Below are positions 37,060 to 46,782 of a stretch of 64,000 bases of DNA, one piece after another. Location of the stretch: NCBI GenBank assembly GCA_018701215.1, contig JABIWH010000026.1, forward strand, positions 1 through 64,000, read 5' to 3'. Made by a program: the position numbers and the translations under genes. The number at the start of each line of letters is the position of its first letter. The stretch's first letter is position 1. This DNA is from Rhodospirillaceae bacterium. Lineage in GTDB: Bacteria > Pseudomonadota > Alphaproteobacteria > GCA-2731375. The notes under the pieces are model-generated. The model did not search any database. It was not told the origin of the DNA and saw only the letters and a list, made by a program, of their open reading frames with translations.

Positions 37060-37677
37060 CTATGGCACCCGCAAGGCATAAACAGTGCGGCCAAGATTGG
37101 CGATCAGCGCGGGCATGACGGCATCCGCCAAGGCAATGTCATCGGCCCGGCTGGGGTGCAGATCAATGCGGGCCCGCCAGACCTGATTGCGCGCGGCGTC
37201 CTCAATAGCGACTGACAGCCGGCGGCCATGGCGCACGGGGATGTCTTTGTCCGGTTTGGTTTTCCAGCGCATGGTTATATCCACATCGCCTGAACTGCTG
37301 CTGCCCCTGTCACCGCGCAATTCCAGGCGGGAGCGGCGGCCTTTAGTCGGACTTTGGCCGGAGACCTGAAAGCTCAGGTTATAACCGCCCGCCGCGTTGA
37401 CCCGATAGCCTGCATTCTCCAACGCATCACGAAGCAGGTCGGCGATGGCCTGGCTCTCCGGCGCCCCCGACGAGGCGCGAACAAGAATGGCGGCACCTTT
37501 GGGGATCTCGCGTTCGGCGGTGGCATCCAGAGTGCCCGTCACTTTATCCGCCGCCGCCTCGGATCCCGACTGGGCCAAAACGGCAAAATTCGCGCCGGCC
37601 ACGGTTAGGCCGACGACGAGCGTCAAGCCGGCGCGCCAAGTTCGGAAATAGTTCGCTGGGTGCTGTATCTTGTTCAT
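37060..37677 (-). CDS. Secreted protein of unknown function
   Basis: 205 residues from ATG 37677, starting with a signal/anchor segment (TWRAGLTLVVGLTVAGANFAVLAQSG). The mature part shows ERE(I)PKGAAILVRASSGAPESQAIADLLRDALENAGYRVNAAGGYNLSFQVSGQSPTKGRRSRLELRGD: an envelope-type domain, possibly DUF4136-like. No catalytic motif recognised. Convergent with the S4 gene (8 bp apart). Confidence 0.7.
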   Translation of the reverse strand: MNKIQHPANYFRTWRAGLTLVVGLTVAGANFAVLAQSGSEAAADKVTGTLDATAEREIPKGAAILVRASSGAPESQAIADLLRDALENAGYRVNAAGGYNLSFQVSGQSPTKGRRSRLELRGDRGSSSSGDVDITMRWKTKPDKDIPVRHGRRLSVAIEDAARNQVWRARIDLHPSRADDIALADAVMPALIANLGRTVYALRVP

Positions 37678-37794
37678 GGCGAAATGGTAAACCGAGCCGG
37701 CCTGGGAGGCAAAGCCTAAGGGTGGCGACGAGGGTGACGAATTGTCTCGTTGAAGCGGGTTGATAGTGGGCATGTGAGCGTGCTAGGCAGCGGC

Positions 37795-38262
37795 ATGATA
37801 AATCGAATCAAGGCGCTATTCGCGGCCAGGCCGGCTGCCGGCGAGGCCGAGGCGGGCCGGCATAGCCATGACGAGCTGCAATTGGCGGCGGCGGCCCTGT
37901 TGGTCGAGGCCGCCAGTTTGGACGGCCATTATGGCGATGCCGAGCAGGCCGCCATCGATACGCTTTTGCGGCAGCGGTTCGGCTTGAATGACGCGGAAGC
38001 GCGGGATTTGCATGATCTGGCCGTGGCCGAACAATCGGAAGCCAACCAACTGCTTGGCTTTACCCGTGTGATCAAGGACCGCTATTCGCCGGAAGAACGC
38101 GTTGAATTAATTGAAATGGCCTGGGAAGTGGCCTATGCGGACGGTGAATTGCACGATCATGAAGCAAATTTGTTGCGTCGTCTGGGCGGCTTGCTTTATG
38201 TCTCTGATAGGGAACGGGGTGAGGCTCGGAAACGGGTTCTTGCGCGGTTGGAGCAGTCTTGA
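37795..38262 (+). CDS. TerB-family protein
   Basis: 155 residues: a TerB/DjlA-like all-helical domain (DELQLAAAALLVEAASLDGHYGDAEQAAIDTLLRQRFGLNDAEARDLHDL, ELIEMAWEVAYADGELHDHEANLLRRLGGLLYV) with the Asp/Glu cluster typical of metal-binding TerB repeats. The ATG at 37795 is used because TerB N-termini usually start with MINRIKALF-like helices; the frame goes back to 37750. Role (tellurite/stress related) is by family only. Confidence 0.85.
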   Translation: MINRIKALFAARPAAGEAEAGRHSHDELQLAAAALLVEAASLDGHYGDAEQAAIDTLLRQRFGLNDAEARDLHDLAVAEQSEANQLLGFTRVIKDRYSPEERVELIEMAWEVAYADGELHDHEANLLRRLGGLLYVSDRERGEARKRVLARLEQS

Positions 38263-38398
38263 ATTGTTCCATCTTAAATGAGTCTGAGCGTTTGAAAAAT
38301 ATATGCTTTAGGCTCGACCGGACCATAGTGTTGAAGTGCCTTCGTGGTGAACCAGCCCGGCCCTGCCGGACGACTATTCTATGTTGGGAGATTAAGGA

Positions 38399-38737
38399 AT
38401 GACGTACGTCGTCGTCGACGCCTGTATTAAGTGTAAGTATATGGATTGCATCGAAGTCTGTCCGGTGGACTGCTTCTATGAGGGCGAGAACATGTTGGTG
38501 ATCCACCCTGATGAATGCATCGATTGCGGTGTCTGCGAGCCGGAATGTCCGGTCGAGGCGATTTTGCCTGACACCGAGGATGATACCGAGAAGTGGGTGG
38601 AAATAAATCGCGAGTATTCGGAAAAATGGCCGAATATCACACAGAAAGGCGAACCACCCGCAGACGGCGAGGAATACAAGGACACCCCGGACAAGTTCGA
38701 TAAGTTCTTCAGTGCGGAGCCTGGCCAGGGTTCCTGA
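38399..38737 (+). CDS. fdxA: 7Fe ferredoxin FdxA
   Basis: 112 residues with Cys9-12-17-21-25 and Cys40-43-46-50, arranged for one [3Fe-4S] and one [4Fe-4S] cluster as in FdxA-type 7Fe ferredoxins; the acidic C-terminal tail (GEPPADGEEYKDTPDKFDKFFSAE) is family-typical. Soluble low-potential electron carrier. 136 bp downstream of the TerB gene and followed by a repeat-bearing gap before the CarD-family gene. Confidence 0.96.
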   Translation: MTYVVVDACIKCKYMDCIEVCPVDCFYEGENMLVIHPDECIDCGVCEPECPVEAILPDTEDDTEKWVEINREYSEKWPNITQKGEPPADGEEYKDTPDKFDKFFSAEPGQGS

Positions 38738-39094
38738 CCTTATTCCTGAGCCGGCTTTCTGGGCAAGGTTTCTGGGCAAGGTTTCTGGGCGAGGTTTCAG
38801 CGTGAGGTTGCTGGGCGGAATTCCTGATGGTTCTGGACGGATTCCAGCTGTTTCGCGGCTGCTTTTGCGCTGATCCCAAAACCGGCGGCGAATTGACATT
38901 TGTCGGCACAGCATTGGTTCCAGACCGGGTGCGCCGACTCTGCCGTTGTGCACAGGTGCCGCCGGATAGCCTTCATTTTCGGCGGTTTTTGTGATACACT
39001 TGCTAAATTCAGCGGATTTTTCCTGTGCGGCTTGAAAGCCGGCTGGAAATTCATGCCACCTAAATTTAATTAGATACTGGATCGAGACGGCAAT
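38738..39094. other. Intergenic region with tandem repeats before the CarD-family gene
   Basis: 357 bp; a degenerate 13-bp tandem repeat fills 38755-38819, the rest (38820-39094) is promoter/leader DNA for the CarD-family gene and holds no gene with coding signals that I can see. Confidence 0.75.
38755..38819. repeat. 13-bp tandem repeat, five units
   Basis: Unit GTTTCTGGGCAAG: copies at 38755 (first base C), 38768, 38781 (GCGAG end), 38794 (degenerate) and 38807 (degenerate). Two copies are identical, the others diverge increasingly to the right, as in an ageing minisatellite. Confidence 0.8.
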
Positions 39095-39628
39095 ATGGCG
39101 ACTAAGACGAAAAAGAAAGCCACCAAGACGAAGCGTACCAACGGCTTCGCCGTCGACGAATTCGTCGTCTATCCAACCCACGGGGTTGGCCAAATTACGG
39201 GCATTGAGGAACAGGAAATCGCAGGCACGCTGCTGAAACTGTTTGTCGTCAATTTCGAAAAGGAAAAGATGACCCTGCGGGTGCCGATCAACAAGGCCGA
39301 AGTCAGCGGTATGCGCGCCCTGGCCAGTGCCGATAAAATGAAAACGGCAATGACCACCCTGAAGGGGAGGGCCCGGGTCAAACGCACCATGTGGAGCCGG
39401 CGGGCACAGGAGTATGAGGCCAAGATCAATTCTGGCGACCCCGTATCGATTGCCGAAGTGATCCGGGATTTGCACCGCGGTGAAGGCCAACCCGAACAAT
39501 CCTATAGCGAACGGCAAATTTATGAGGCCGCCATGGAGCGTCTGGTCCGCGAGCTGGCGGCCGTCGAAGGCCTGGATGAAGAACAGGCAACGGAACGCCT
39601 GGATGGGGTTTTAAATCCCGTCGAATAG
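39095..39628 (+). CDS. CarD/CdnL-family RNA polymerase-binding regulator
   Basis: 177 residues, Lys-rich start, then RID domain (NGFAVDEFVVYPTHGVGQITGIEEQEIAGTLLKLFVVNFEKEKMTLRVPINKAEVSG) that contacts RNA polymerase beta, and a helical DNA-binding C-terminal part with TMWSRRAQEYEAKI and SYSERQIYEAAMERLVRELA. CdnL proteins stabilise open promoter complexes at rRNA and growth genes. Followed by a terminator and rpoH. Confidence 0.94.
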   Translation: MATKTKKKATKTKRTNGFAVDEFVVYPTHGVGQITGIEEQEIAGTLLKLFVVNFEKEKMTLRVPINKAEVSGMRALASADKMKTAMTTLKGRARVKRTMWSRRAQEYEAKINSGDPVSIAEVIRDLHRGEGQPEQSYSERQIYEAAMERLVRELAAVEGLDEEQATERLDGVLNPVE

Positions 39629-39660
39629 GCCAATATTTTCCACAACGTCTGTTTAATTTG

Positions 39661-39692
39661 AGGCCTGGTGTCATTTGATACCGGGCCTTTTC
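39661..39692 (+). terminator. Rho-independent terminator after the CarD-family gene
   Basis: AGGCCTGGT and ACCGGGCCT (one G-T pair) around a 10-base loop, followed by TTTT. It starts 32 bp after the CarD-family stop. Confidence 0.75.
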
Positions 39693-39777
39693 CGTTATGA
39701 GTGCGCTAACCTGCTGCAATCATTGGTGTCTTTTAATGGCCGTTTCATATATTGTAATAGGTCTAATTCTTATTTAC

Positions 39778-39789
39778 ATTGTATACAAT
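39778..39789. promoter_or_regulatory. Perfect palindrome upstream of rpoH
   Basis: ATTGTATACAAT, in an AT-rich stretch about 100 bp before the rpoH start. Repeated AGTTACA near 39804 and 39835 adds to a regulatory look. Could be a promoter-region operator; no regulator is known. Confidence 0.35.
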
Positions 39790-39889
39790 CTATGCTGTAA
39801 ATTAGTTACAAATCGAAAATGTATGTGACAATTAAGTTACATTTTTTTGATTTGCGCTGACAATGTCTGTTTTGGGGAGCGGTTTTGGG

Positions 39890-40774
39890 ATGGCACATGT
39901 TGACACGGCCCAGGCACAACGGGCGGGGCGGCAATTCATAAATCAAGCCATGAAGGCACCATTGCTGGAGCGCGAGGAGGAACGGGCGCTGGCCTATCGC
40001 TGGCGCGACCACGGCGATGAAAATGCCTTGCATCAATTGGTCAATGCATATGTTCGCCTGGTGGTGGCGACCGCTGCCCGGTTTCGCAAATACAGCCTGC
40101 CCATGGGGGACCTGGTCCAGGAAGGCACGGTCGGCCTGATGCAAGCCGCCGAACGTTTTGACCCCGACCGGGAGGTACGCTTCTCGACCTACGCCAGCTG
40201 GTGGATCCGGGCCGCCATTCAGGATTATATCCTGCGCAATTGGTCGATTGTACGCACCGGCACCACGGCGGCACAGAAATCGCTGTTTTTCAACATCCGC
40301 CGTTTGCGGGCGCAATTGGGCGACCACCCGGACGGCCCCTTGACCAACACCGGGCATAAACGAATTGCCCGGGCCCTGAAAGTGCCCGTCGCCGATGTTC
40401 AGGCCATGGAAAGCCGTCTATCAGGCGCCGACAGGTCCTTGAATGCTGCGGTCTCCAGCGAGGGAGAGAGCGAATGGCAGGATCTGCTGGTGGATGAGCG
40501 GCCCGGGCCCGAAGAGGTCGTGCGCGGCAGTTCCGATGCGCAAACCCGTGCCGCATGGCTGAACGATGCCCTGTCCCAACTCAACGAACGAGAACAGATC
40601 ATTATTCGCCAGCGCCGTTTGCGGGAAGACGGCATGACCCTGGAATCCCTTGGCCGCGAGCTTGGTATTTCAAAGGAGCGGGTCCGCCAGATCGAATGTC
40701 AGGCCTTTGGCAAGATGCGCGCATCGATTTCGGAACGGGGCGGTCACCCGCTTGACTCGGGATTGCTGGGATAG
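39890..40774 (+). CDS. rpoH: RNA polymerase sigma-32 factor RpoH
   Basis: Heat-shock sigma factor, 294 residues. Region 2 has LAYRWRDHGDENALHQLVNAYVRLVVATAARFRKYSLPMGDLVQEGTVGLMQAAERFDP, the RpoH box QKSLFFNIRRLR (E. coli QRKLFFNLR) follows the WWIRAAIQDYILRNWS segment, and region 4 ends LGRELGISKERVRQIECQAF. Start: ATG 39890 with GGGGAG 10 bp before; an ATG at 39863 lacks such a site. Confidence 0.94.
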   Translation: MAHVDTAQAQRAGRQFINQAMKAPLLEREEERALAYRWRDHGDENALHQLVNAYVRLVVATAARFRKYSLPMGDLVQEGTVGLMQAAERFDPDREVRFSTYASWWIRAAIQDYILRNWSIVRTGTTAAQKSLFFNIRRLRAQLGDHPDGPLTNTGHKRIARALKVPVADVQAMESRLSGADRSLNAAVSSEGESEWQDLLVDERPGPEEVVRGSSDAQTRAAWLNDALSQLNEREQIIIRQRRLREDGMTLESLGRELGISKERVRQIECQAFGKMRASISERGGHPLDSGLLG

Positions 40775-40973
40775 CGCGCCTCCGGAACGAGGGCGTATTT
40801 CAAGTCGCTGGTTCAATTGCTCTATTTCTTGAGAGTCCAAAGGAATTTTCTTGAATGCGCGCTGGCCGGACGCGCACAAGATTGCCCGGGCGCATAATGG
40901 CGGCTATATAGAAATCGGGCGTGCTGCGAATTTTACCTTGCGCCCGATACCGCTTTTCCGTTGTGTGGGTTCA

Positions 40974-43900
40974 ATGCCGAGACCGGGCTTTCCCAGTATT
41001 GCCGATATCACCGCCGCCGCCTTTGACGAAAACCGGGCGGCGGCCGTATTGGCGGATCTGCACCAAGCCACGGAGACGCTGGATGATGCCGCGGCCCAGG
41101 AAGCATTGGCCGCGCTGTGGCGGGATCAGTCGGCAACAACCTTATTGTCGGCGATCTTCGGCAACAGCCCGTTTCTAAGCCGGGTGGCGTTATCCGATAT
41201 CACCTATCTGCCCCGGCTTTTTGGCGATGATCCTAAACATACTTTTGCTGCGTTGCTGGCGGATTTAGCGCACGGCTTGGACGGTAGCCCAGATACAGAT
41301 GGAAATCGTGACGGAAACCCTGCGGCGGACATGAACACGGCCATGACGCGGTTGCGTCTGGCCCGCCGCCGCGCGGCAATACTGATTGCCTTGGCCGATG
41401 TGGGCGGGGCCTGGGATTTGCAGCAGGTCACGTCCGCCCTATCCCAATTCGCCGATGCCGCGATCGGAGGCGCGGTGCGGTGGCTGTTACGGGATGCCGC
41501 CCGGCGCGGTGAATTGGACCTGGCGGCGGGGCCCAACATCGAACAGGGTAGCGGTCTGGTGATTTTGGGCATGGGCAAGCTGGGCGCGTACGAGCTGAAT
41601 TATTCCTCGGATGTGGACCTGATCGCCCTCTACGATTCGGAAACGGCGCCGTATATGGGCAAGCGCTCGGCCCAGGACTGTTTTATCCGCCTGGTTCAGG
41701 CCCTGGTGAAAATGCTGCAGGAGCCGACCGGCGATGGCTATGTCTTGCGCACTGATCTGCGGCTGCGCCCTGATCCCGGCGTGACGCCGGTGGTTGTTTC
41801 CATGCGCGCGGCGGAACAGTATTACGAAAGCCTTGGCCAGAACTGGGAACGGGCCGCGATGATCAAGGCGCGCGCCGTTGCCGGCGACCTGGCCGCCGGC
41901 GCCGCGTTTCTAGAGCGTCTACAGCCTTTCATATGGCGCCGTAATTTGGATTTTGCCGCCATCGCCGACGTCCATTCCATAATGCGGAAAATTCATAATC
42001 ACGCCGGCGAGGGCACGGCCATGAATGTCGAGGGCCACAACATCAAAACGGGCCGTGGCGGCATCCGCGATATTGAGTTCTTCGCGCAAACCCAGCAGTT
42101 GATCGCCGGCGGCCGCGAGCCGGCCCTGCGGGTATCGGCAACCAAGGATGCCTTGGAAGCCTTGGCCCGGGGCGGCTGGATTGACGGCGCGGTGACCGAT
42201 GAATTGTCCGAGGCCTATGACTATCTCCGCCGCCTGGAGCATCGCCTGCAAATGATCGCGGACGAACAAACCCAGAGCATGCCCCGCAACAGCGAAGGCG
42301 TGGCCCATCTGGCCTGCTTCATGGGGCACCCGCAGGGCAGGGCGGGCGCCGACGCGTTTCGGGGCGAATTGCTGCACTATTTGGCGCGCGTGCATCATCA
42401 CCACGGCATTTTGTTCGCCGACGCGCCGGACCCATCGCGGACGGACAATTTGCTGTTTTCCGGTACCGATGATGATACCGAAACCCTGGAGAGGCTGACG
42501 GCCATGGGGTTCGAGGGCGCCCAGGGTGCGTCCGCCACGGTGCGCGGCTGGTTTCATGGCCGCTATCGGGCCTTGCGCTCGACCCGGGCGCAAGAATTGT
42601 TAACGACCTTGATGCCGGCGCTGTTGCAGGCGATCGCGGATACCGCTAATCCAAACGCCAGCCTTGGCCGCTTTGACCGGTTCCTGTCTAATTTGCCCAC
42701 CGGCGTACAGCTGTTTTCAATGTTGATGGCGCGGCCGCAATTGCTCGAACTGCTGGCGGAGATCATGGGCAGCGCCCCGCGTCTGGCAAATTACCTGGCC
42801 GAGAACTCCAGCGTCGTCGATGCCATGACGTCGGCGGAATTTCTCGCCGCGCCACCGGCCTTGACGGCCTTGCGCCAGGAGTTCGCCGAAGAAATGCGCA
42901 CGGCGCTGGATTTGCAGGACGTTCTGGATTTAACCCGGCGCCGGGTGAAGGAACATAAATTCCAGATCGGCGTACAGGTCCTGGGCGCGACCATTGATGC
43001 GGACCGTTCAGGCGCCGGCTATGCGGACCTGGCGGACGCGGCCCTGGGCTCTCTGTTGCCCGCTGTCTCGGACGCCTTCGCGGTCGCGGAGCGCCATGGT
43101 GTCATAGACGGCGGCGCCATGGTGGTCCTGGCCATGGGCAAATTCGGCAGCCGCGAGATGACCGGAGAATCCGATCTGGATCTGATCTTTGTCTATGACT
43201 ATCCCGACGATGACAGTGTTTCCGACGGCGCCAGATCCCTGCCCGCACAGCAATATTTCACCCGCCTCAGCCAGCGTCTGATCAACGCCATGACCGTGCC
43301 GACCGCGGAAGGCAAATTGTATGAAGTGGACATGCGTCTACGCCCTTCGGGTAATTCCGGGCCGGTGGCTACCCGCTTCAGCGGCTTTGCCGATTATCAA
43401 CGCAATGATGCCTGGACCTGGGAGCATATGGCCCTGACCCGGGCGCGGATCGTCGCGGGCGAGGCGGAACTGGCGGCACGGGTCCGGGCAACGGTGGCGG
43501 AGGTGCTGTGCCGGCCCCGCGACCGCCAATGCGCGGCGGCGGACGTGGCGGCCATGCGGCAGCGGCTGATCCGGCAGCGCGGCAGCGATAACCCCTGGGA
43601 AATGAAGCTGGTCCGGGGCGGCCTGTTGGATATCGAATTCATCGCCCAGTTTTTACAATTGGCCCATGCCACGGATACGGCGAAGGTCCTGCATCCGAAC
43701 ATTTGCACGGCCTTGTCGAATTTGGCCCGAGCCGGGCATTTATCCCGCCAGGATGCCGACAAGCTTATCGCGGCGTCCGGGCTGTACCGCGACTTGATGG
43801 CCTTGTTCCGGGTCTCGGTCGTGGGCGAGTTCGACCCATCGGCGGCGCCGCGGGGCATGGTGAACGCGGTCTTGCGGATTTCCGAGGCCGCCGATCTGGA

Positions 43901-43997
43901 ACAGCTGGAAAAACGCCTGCTGCAAACCCAGGCCGATGTCCTGGCGGCCTTTGAACGCATCGTCACGGCGGCGGCCGGCACGGATGAAGACGGCTAG
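40974..43997 (+). CDS. glnE: Bifunctional glutamine synthetase adenylyl/deadenylyltransferase GlnE
   Basis: Two nucleotidyltransferase halves: the N-terminal deadenylylase half with GMGKLGAYELNYSSDVDLIALYD and the C-terminal adenylylase half with AMGKFGSREMTGESDLDLIFVYDYPD, separated by GlnD-like helical segments. It covalently controls glutamine synthetase in response to P-II. From 40974 it has 1007 residues; the frame is open from 40851, but family members begin near 40974 (MPRPGFPSIADITAAAFDENR). Confidence 0.95.
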   Translation: MPRPGFPSIADITAAAFDENRAAAVLADLHQATETLDDAAAQEALAALWRDQSATTLLSAIFGNSPFLSRVALSDITYLPRLFGDDPKHTFAALLADLAHGLDGSPDTDGNRDGNPAADMNTAMTRLRLARRRAAILIALADVGGAWDLQQVTSALSQFADAAIGGAVRWLLRDAARRGELDLAAGPNIEQGSGLVILGMGKLGAYELNYSSDVDLIALYDSETAPYMGKRSAQDCFIRLVQALVKMLQEPTGDGYVLRTDLRLRPDPGVTPVVVSMRAAEQYYESLGQNWERAAMIKARAVAGDLAAGAAFLERLQPFIWRRNLDFAAIADVHSIMRKIHNHAGEGTAMNVEGHNIKTGRGGIRDIEFFAQTQQLIAGGREPALRVSATKDALEALARGGWIDGAVTDELSEAYDYLRRLEHRLQMIADEQTQSMPRNSEGVAHLACFMGHPQGRAGADAFRGELLHYLARVHHHHGILFADAPDPSRTDNLLFSGTDDDTETLERLTAMGFEGAQGASATVRGWFHGRYRALRSTRAQELLTTLMPALLQAIADTANPNASLGRFDRFLSNLPTGVQLFSMLMARPQLLELLAEIMGSAPRLANYLAENSSVVDAMTSAEFLAAPPALTALRQEFAEEMRTALDLQDVLDLTRRRVKEHKFQIGVQVLGATIDADRSGAGYADLADAALGSLLPAVSDAFAVAERHGVIDGGAMVVLAMGKFGSREMTGESDLDLIFVYDYPDDDSVSDGARSLPAQQYFTRLSQRLINAMTVPTAEGKLYEVDMRLRPSGNSGPVATRFSGFADYQRNDAWTWEHMALTRARIVAGEAELAARVRATVAEVLCRPRDRQCAAADVAAMRQRLIRQRGSDNPWEMKLVRGGLLDIEFIAQFLQLAHATDTAKVLHPNICTALSNLARAGHLSRQDADKLIAASGLYRDLMALFRVSVVGEFDPSAAPRGMVNAVLRISEAADLEQLEKRLLQTQADVLAAFERIVTAAAGTDEDG

Positions 43998-44082
43998 ACC
44001 ATTCAGCAATAGCATTATCTGGGCTTCGTCTTCGGTTCGGTATACTAATGAATGAAATCACGACAATTGGAGGTGACGCCGC

Positions 44083-45273
44083 ATGACGCGTGCGCTTGAA
44101 GGAATAAAGGTGCTCGACCTGGCCCGCTATGTTGCCGGGCCCTATTGCGCCCAGATACTGGGCGATTTTGGGGCCGATGTGGTGAAGATCGAAAAGCCCG
44201 AGGTCGGCGATGTCATGCGCGGCCCCGGCGCGGCTACCGGCGATGACCGCCTGTATATGTTGATGTACAACCGCAACAAACGCTCCATCACCCTCGACCT
44301 GCGCAGCGACAGGGGCAAGGAGATCCTGGCCGCGCTGATCCCTCAGGCGGATGTATTGGTGGAGAATTTCCGACCCGGCACCATGGAAGCCATGGGCTTT
44401 GGCTGGGAGCAGGTTTCGGCCCTCAATCCGCGCCTGGTAATGGCCCGGATCTCGGGCTTTGGCCAGGACGGCCCCTGGGCCAAACGGCCGGCCTTCGATG
44501 CCATCGCCCAGGCCGAAGGCGGCCTGATGCACCTGACCGGCGACAAGGACGGCGAAGAGACCATGTTTGGGTCCGTCGTCATCGATTATTCCACCGGCGC
44601 CAACGCCGCCATGGGAGTGATGGCCGCCCTGCACGCACGCGAACGCACAGGACGCGGCCAGGTCGTCGATGTGCCATTGCTTGATACCGCCATGTCTTTT
44701 CTGATGACGGCGGTGGCCGAACATCACCGCGACGGCAACGTCATGGGCCGCATGGGCAACCGCGACCGTTACAGCGCGCCGGCCAACACCTTTCGCACCC
44801 GCGATGGTCAACGCGTCCATCTGATGTCGGCGGGCGTGAAGCATTTCAATGCCCTGGTCAAGATTTTGGGCGAAGAGGAAATCTTGCAAGATCCGCGCTT
44901 TGCCACGCCGCCCGACCGCCTGGCCAATGCCGATCTGGTCGATGAGACCGTCGCCGGCTGGTTCCTGCGGCACGACCGGGACTGGTTGTTGGAACAGTTA
45001 GTCGCGGCGGAAATTCCCTGTGCCCGCATGGCCACGGTGGCGGATGTGGTCGACAACCCGCAGGTCAAACATCGGGGTCAGATCATCGATATCAAACACC
45101 CCACCCTGGGCGTGGTGAAAACCCAAGGCAATCCGATCCGCCTGACGGATACCCCGGTCGAAACCTACCGGGATGTGCCGACGCTGGGCCAACATACCGA
45201 CGAGATCCTGGGCGGCTGGCTTGATATGGATGAAAGCGAGATCGCCACGTTGCGCGATGACGGCGTGGTTTAG
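44083..45273 (+). CDS. Family III CoA-transferase (CaiB/BaiF)
   Basis: 396 residues, classic fold start (LEGIKVLDLARYVAGPYCAQILGDFGADVVKIEKPE), then RNKRSITLDLRSDRGKE, ENFRPGTMEAMGFG and TGRGQVVDVPLLDTAM, whose Asp201 matches the catalytic Asp of formyl-CoA transferase. Moves CoA between carboxylic acids without an enzyme-ping-pong acyl-anhydride of type I. Good AATTGGAGGTGA ribosome site before the ATG. Unlike the 478-residue relative at 22.4 kb, it has an intact site. Confidence 0.92.
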   Translation: MTRALEGIKVLDLARYVAGPYCAQILGDFGADVVKIEKPEVGDVMRGPGAATGDDRLYMLMYNRNKRSITLDLRSDRGKEILAALIPQADVLVENFRPGTMEAMGFGWEQVSALNPRLVMARISGFGQDGPWAKRPAFDAIAQAEGGLMHLTGDKDGEETMFGSVVIDYSTGANAAMGVMAALHARERTGRGQVVDVPLLDTAMSFLMTAVAEHHRDGNVMGRMGNRDRYSAPANTFRTRDGQRVHLMSAGVKHFNALVKILGEEEILQDPRFATPPDRLANADLVDETVAGWFLRHDRDWLLEQLVAAEIPCARMATVADVVDNPQVKHRGQIIDIKHPTLGVVKTQGNPIRLTDTPVETYRDVPTLGQHTDEILGGWLDMDESEIATLRDDGVV

Positions 45274-45352
45274 AGCAATTTTTGATTGGTCGGAACCGCC
45301 CAAGACTTGTTTGGCGCGACCTGTGCAATTGGTTCAAGCGTCCGGCGACGCG

Positions 45353-46576
45353 TTAGATCAACCGGCCCGTCAAATCGGCGCGAACCGCCTCGCTAAAGGT
45401 CTCGGCCTCGGCGGCCAGGGCCGCAACGCAAGGTATCGGCGTTTCCAATAACAGACGACGGACCAGATCCTGGTTGGGACTGCCGATTATGTCCGGTAAA
45501 TCTTCTCGTGCCACGCCGAGGGACGCCATGCAGCCAACGCGGCCATCTGCGGTTTGCCGTACTTTCGCCAGACCGCACGGTGCGGTGCAATATTCACTGC
45601 TGTATTGCGCCTGGAGGGGCAACAAATTGCGGTGCCGGCCGATCAACAGATCAGACGGTGCCGAGGTGAAGATGGCGGCGCCGGGCCGTTGCGCCAGTTT
45701 GCTCAAATGCGCCGGACCGGAATCGGCATAAACGGCGTAGTCGAATTGCCCTATCAGCCCCAGCAAGTCCGCCACCGATTTGGTGTCCTCGATGTAACGC
45801 AGATCCGCCCCTGCGGCATCCAACGCCGTCCGTAGCAACCGCGACTGATCTTGCTGCGGGTTGAGAACGATTTCCACCGCCATGCCGTCAGCGCACAGTC
45901 CGTTGGCAAGGCCCAGAACAAGGCCCGGCGGCAGGGTTCGCATGGGCGAGGATGCCAGGGGCAGAATACCTATGCGCAAGGGACCGCCCTGGCGCGGAAC
46001 CGGCGCCAGCGCCGTGATATCGGGCACCGGCAGCGCGAATAGTTCATGCAGGGCGGCTTCCATATCAACCGGCCAGAATTCAATTTCCCGCCGGGCCGGT
46101 ACATCGTTCAGGTCAATGACCACATTAAAGCGGCGCAGTTCGTCATGAGCCATCCAGGCGGGATAGACCGTAACACCAGGCATTCCAGCATAGACGTCCG
46201 AGGCTGCATCGCCGCCCAGCAAGGCAATCTCCTTGGCTTGGGCTTGCGCCATGAAGGCTTGCAGAAACAGCCGGATGGCAACATGCTCGCCGATCGCCGG
46301 CGGCGGCAGCAGGAACAATACCGCGCGATTGCGGTAGGGATAGCGCGCCCATCGCTTGACCGGCAAATTCTTGACCTTGGCGCTGCCCAGTTCCTGCATC
46401 ATGCCGCTTTGACCACGCACCACCTGGCGGTGGAAATTACCGGATGCGGTGACATAGGTGAGGCCGGCGCGGCCCTGTTGCGGGGGCAGAGCATTGCTGT
46501 TGGGAGTTGGAATTTTGAAATCCGCCCGGCTTTTAAATATTGGTAGCGATTTCGGCAAGGCCCGTTGTTCTCCCAC
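45353..46576 (-). CDS. Glycosyltransferase family 9-like protein
   Basis: 407 residues, GTG start. The C-terminal half has GT9 (heptosyltransferase-like) signatures: AVYADSGPAHLSKLAQRPGAAIFTSAPSDLLIGRHRN, and LGLIGQFDYAVYADSGPAHL is the sugar-nucleotide acceptor motif. The N-terminal half (ALLFLLPPPAIGEHVAIRLFLQAFMAQAQAKEIALLGGDAAS-like) is the donor-independent Rossmann lobe. It is alone, not in an LPS cluster, so acceptor and sugar are not known. Confidence 0.75.
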   Translation of the reverse strand: MGEQRALPKSLPIFKSRADFKIPTPNSNALPPQQGRAGLTYVTASGNFHRQVVRGQSGMMQELGSAKVKNLPVKRWARYPYRNRAVLFLLPPPAIGEHVAIRLFLQAFMAQAQAKEIALLGGDAASDVYAGMPGVTVYPAWMAHDELRRFNVVIDLNDVPARREIEFWPVDMEAALHELFALPVPDITALAPVPRQGGPLRIGILPLASSPMRTLPPGLVLGLANGLCADGMAVEIVLNPQQDQSRLLRTALDAAGADLRYIEDTKSVADLLGLIGQFDYAVYADSGPAHLSKLAQRPGAAIFTSAPSDLLIGRHRNLLPLQAQYSSEYCTAPCGLAKVRQTADGRVGCMASLGVAREDLPDIIGSPNQDLVRRLLLETPIPCVAALAAEAETFSEAVRADLTGRLI

Positions 46577-46782
46577 TGAAAGCGTTTTCAGCCATCTGAC
46601 GCGACGCGGACGGATCGCGACGGCTGCACCGCTTTATATCAAGTTGCGGTGCGCTTTATGCCCTTTTTTCCAAGGCCAGATCGAATTGCCGGCAGAATTT
46701 GCCTAGGGCATCACGTTTTCACTGCTAAGGCATTGAAAATATTGCCTTCATAGTTGGCGTGGTTCTTGCATAACTGTTCGGT

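Noticed and set aside
38072..39517. 481-codon minus-strand open frame
   Set aside because: It crosses fdxA, the tandem repeat and the CarD-family gene on the other strand; its protein is low in recognisable motifs and the plus-strand genes have clear families.
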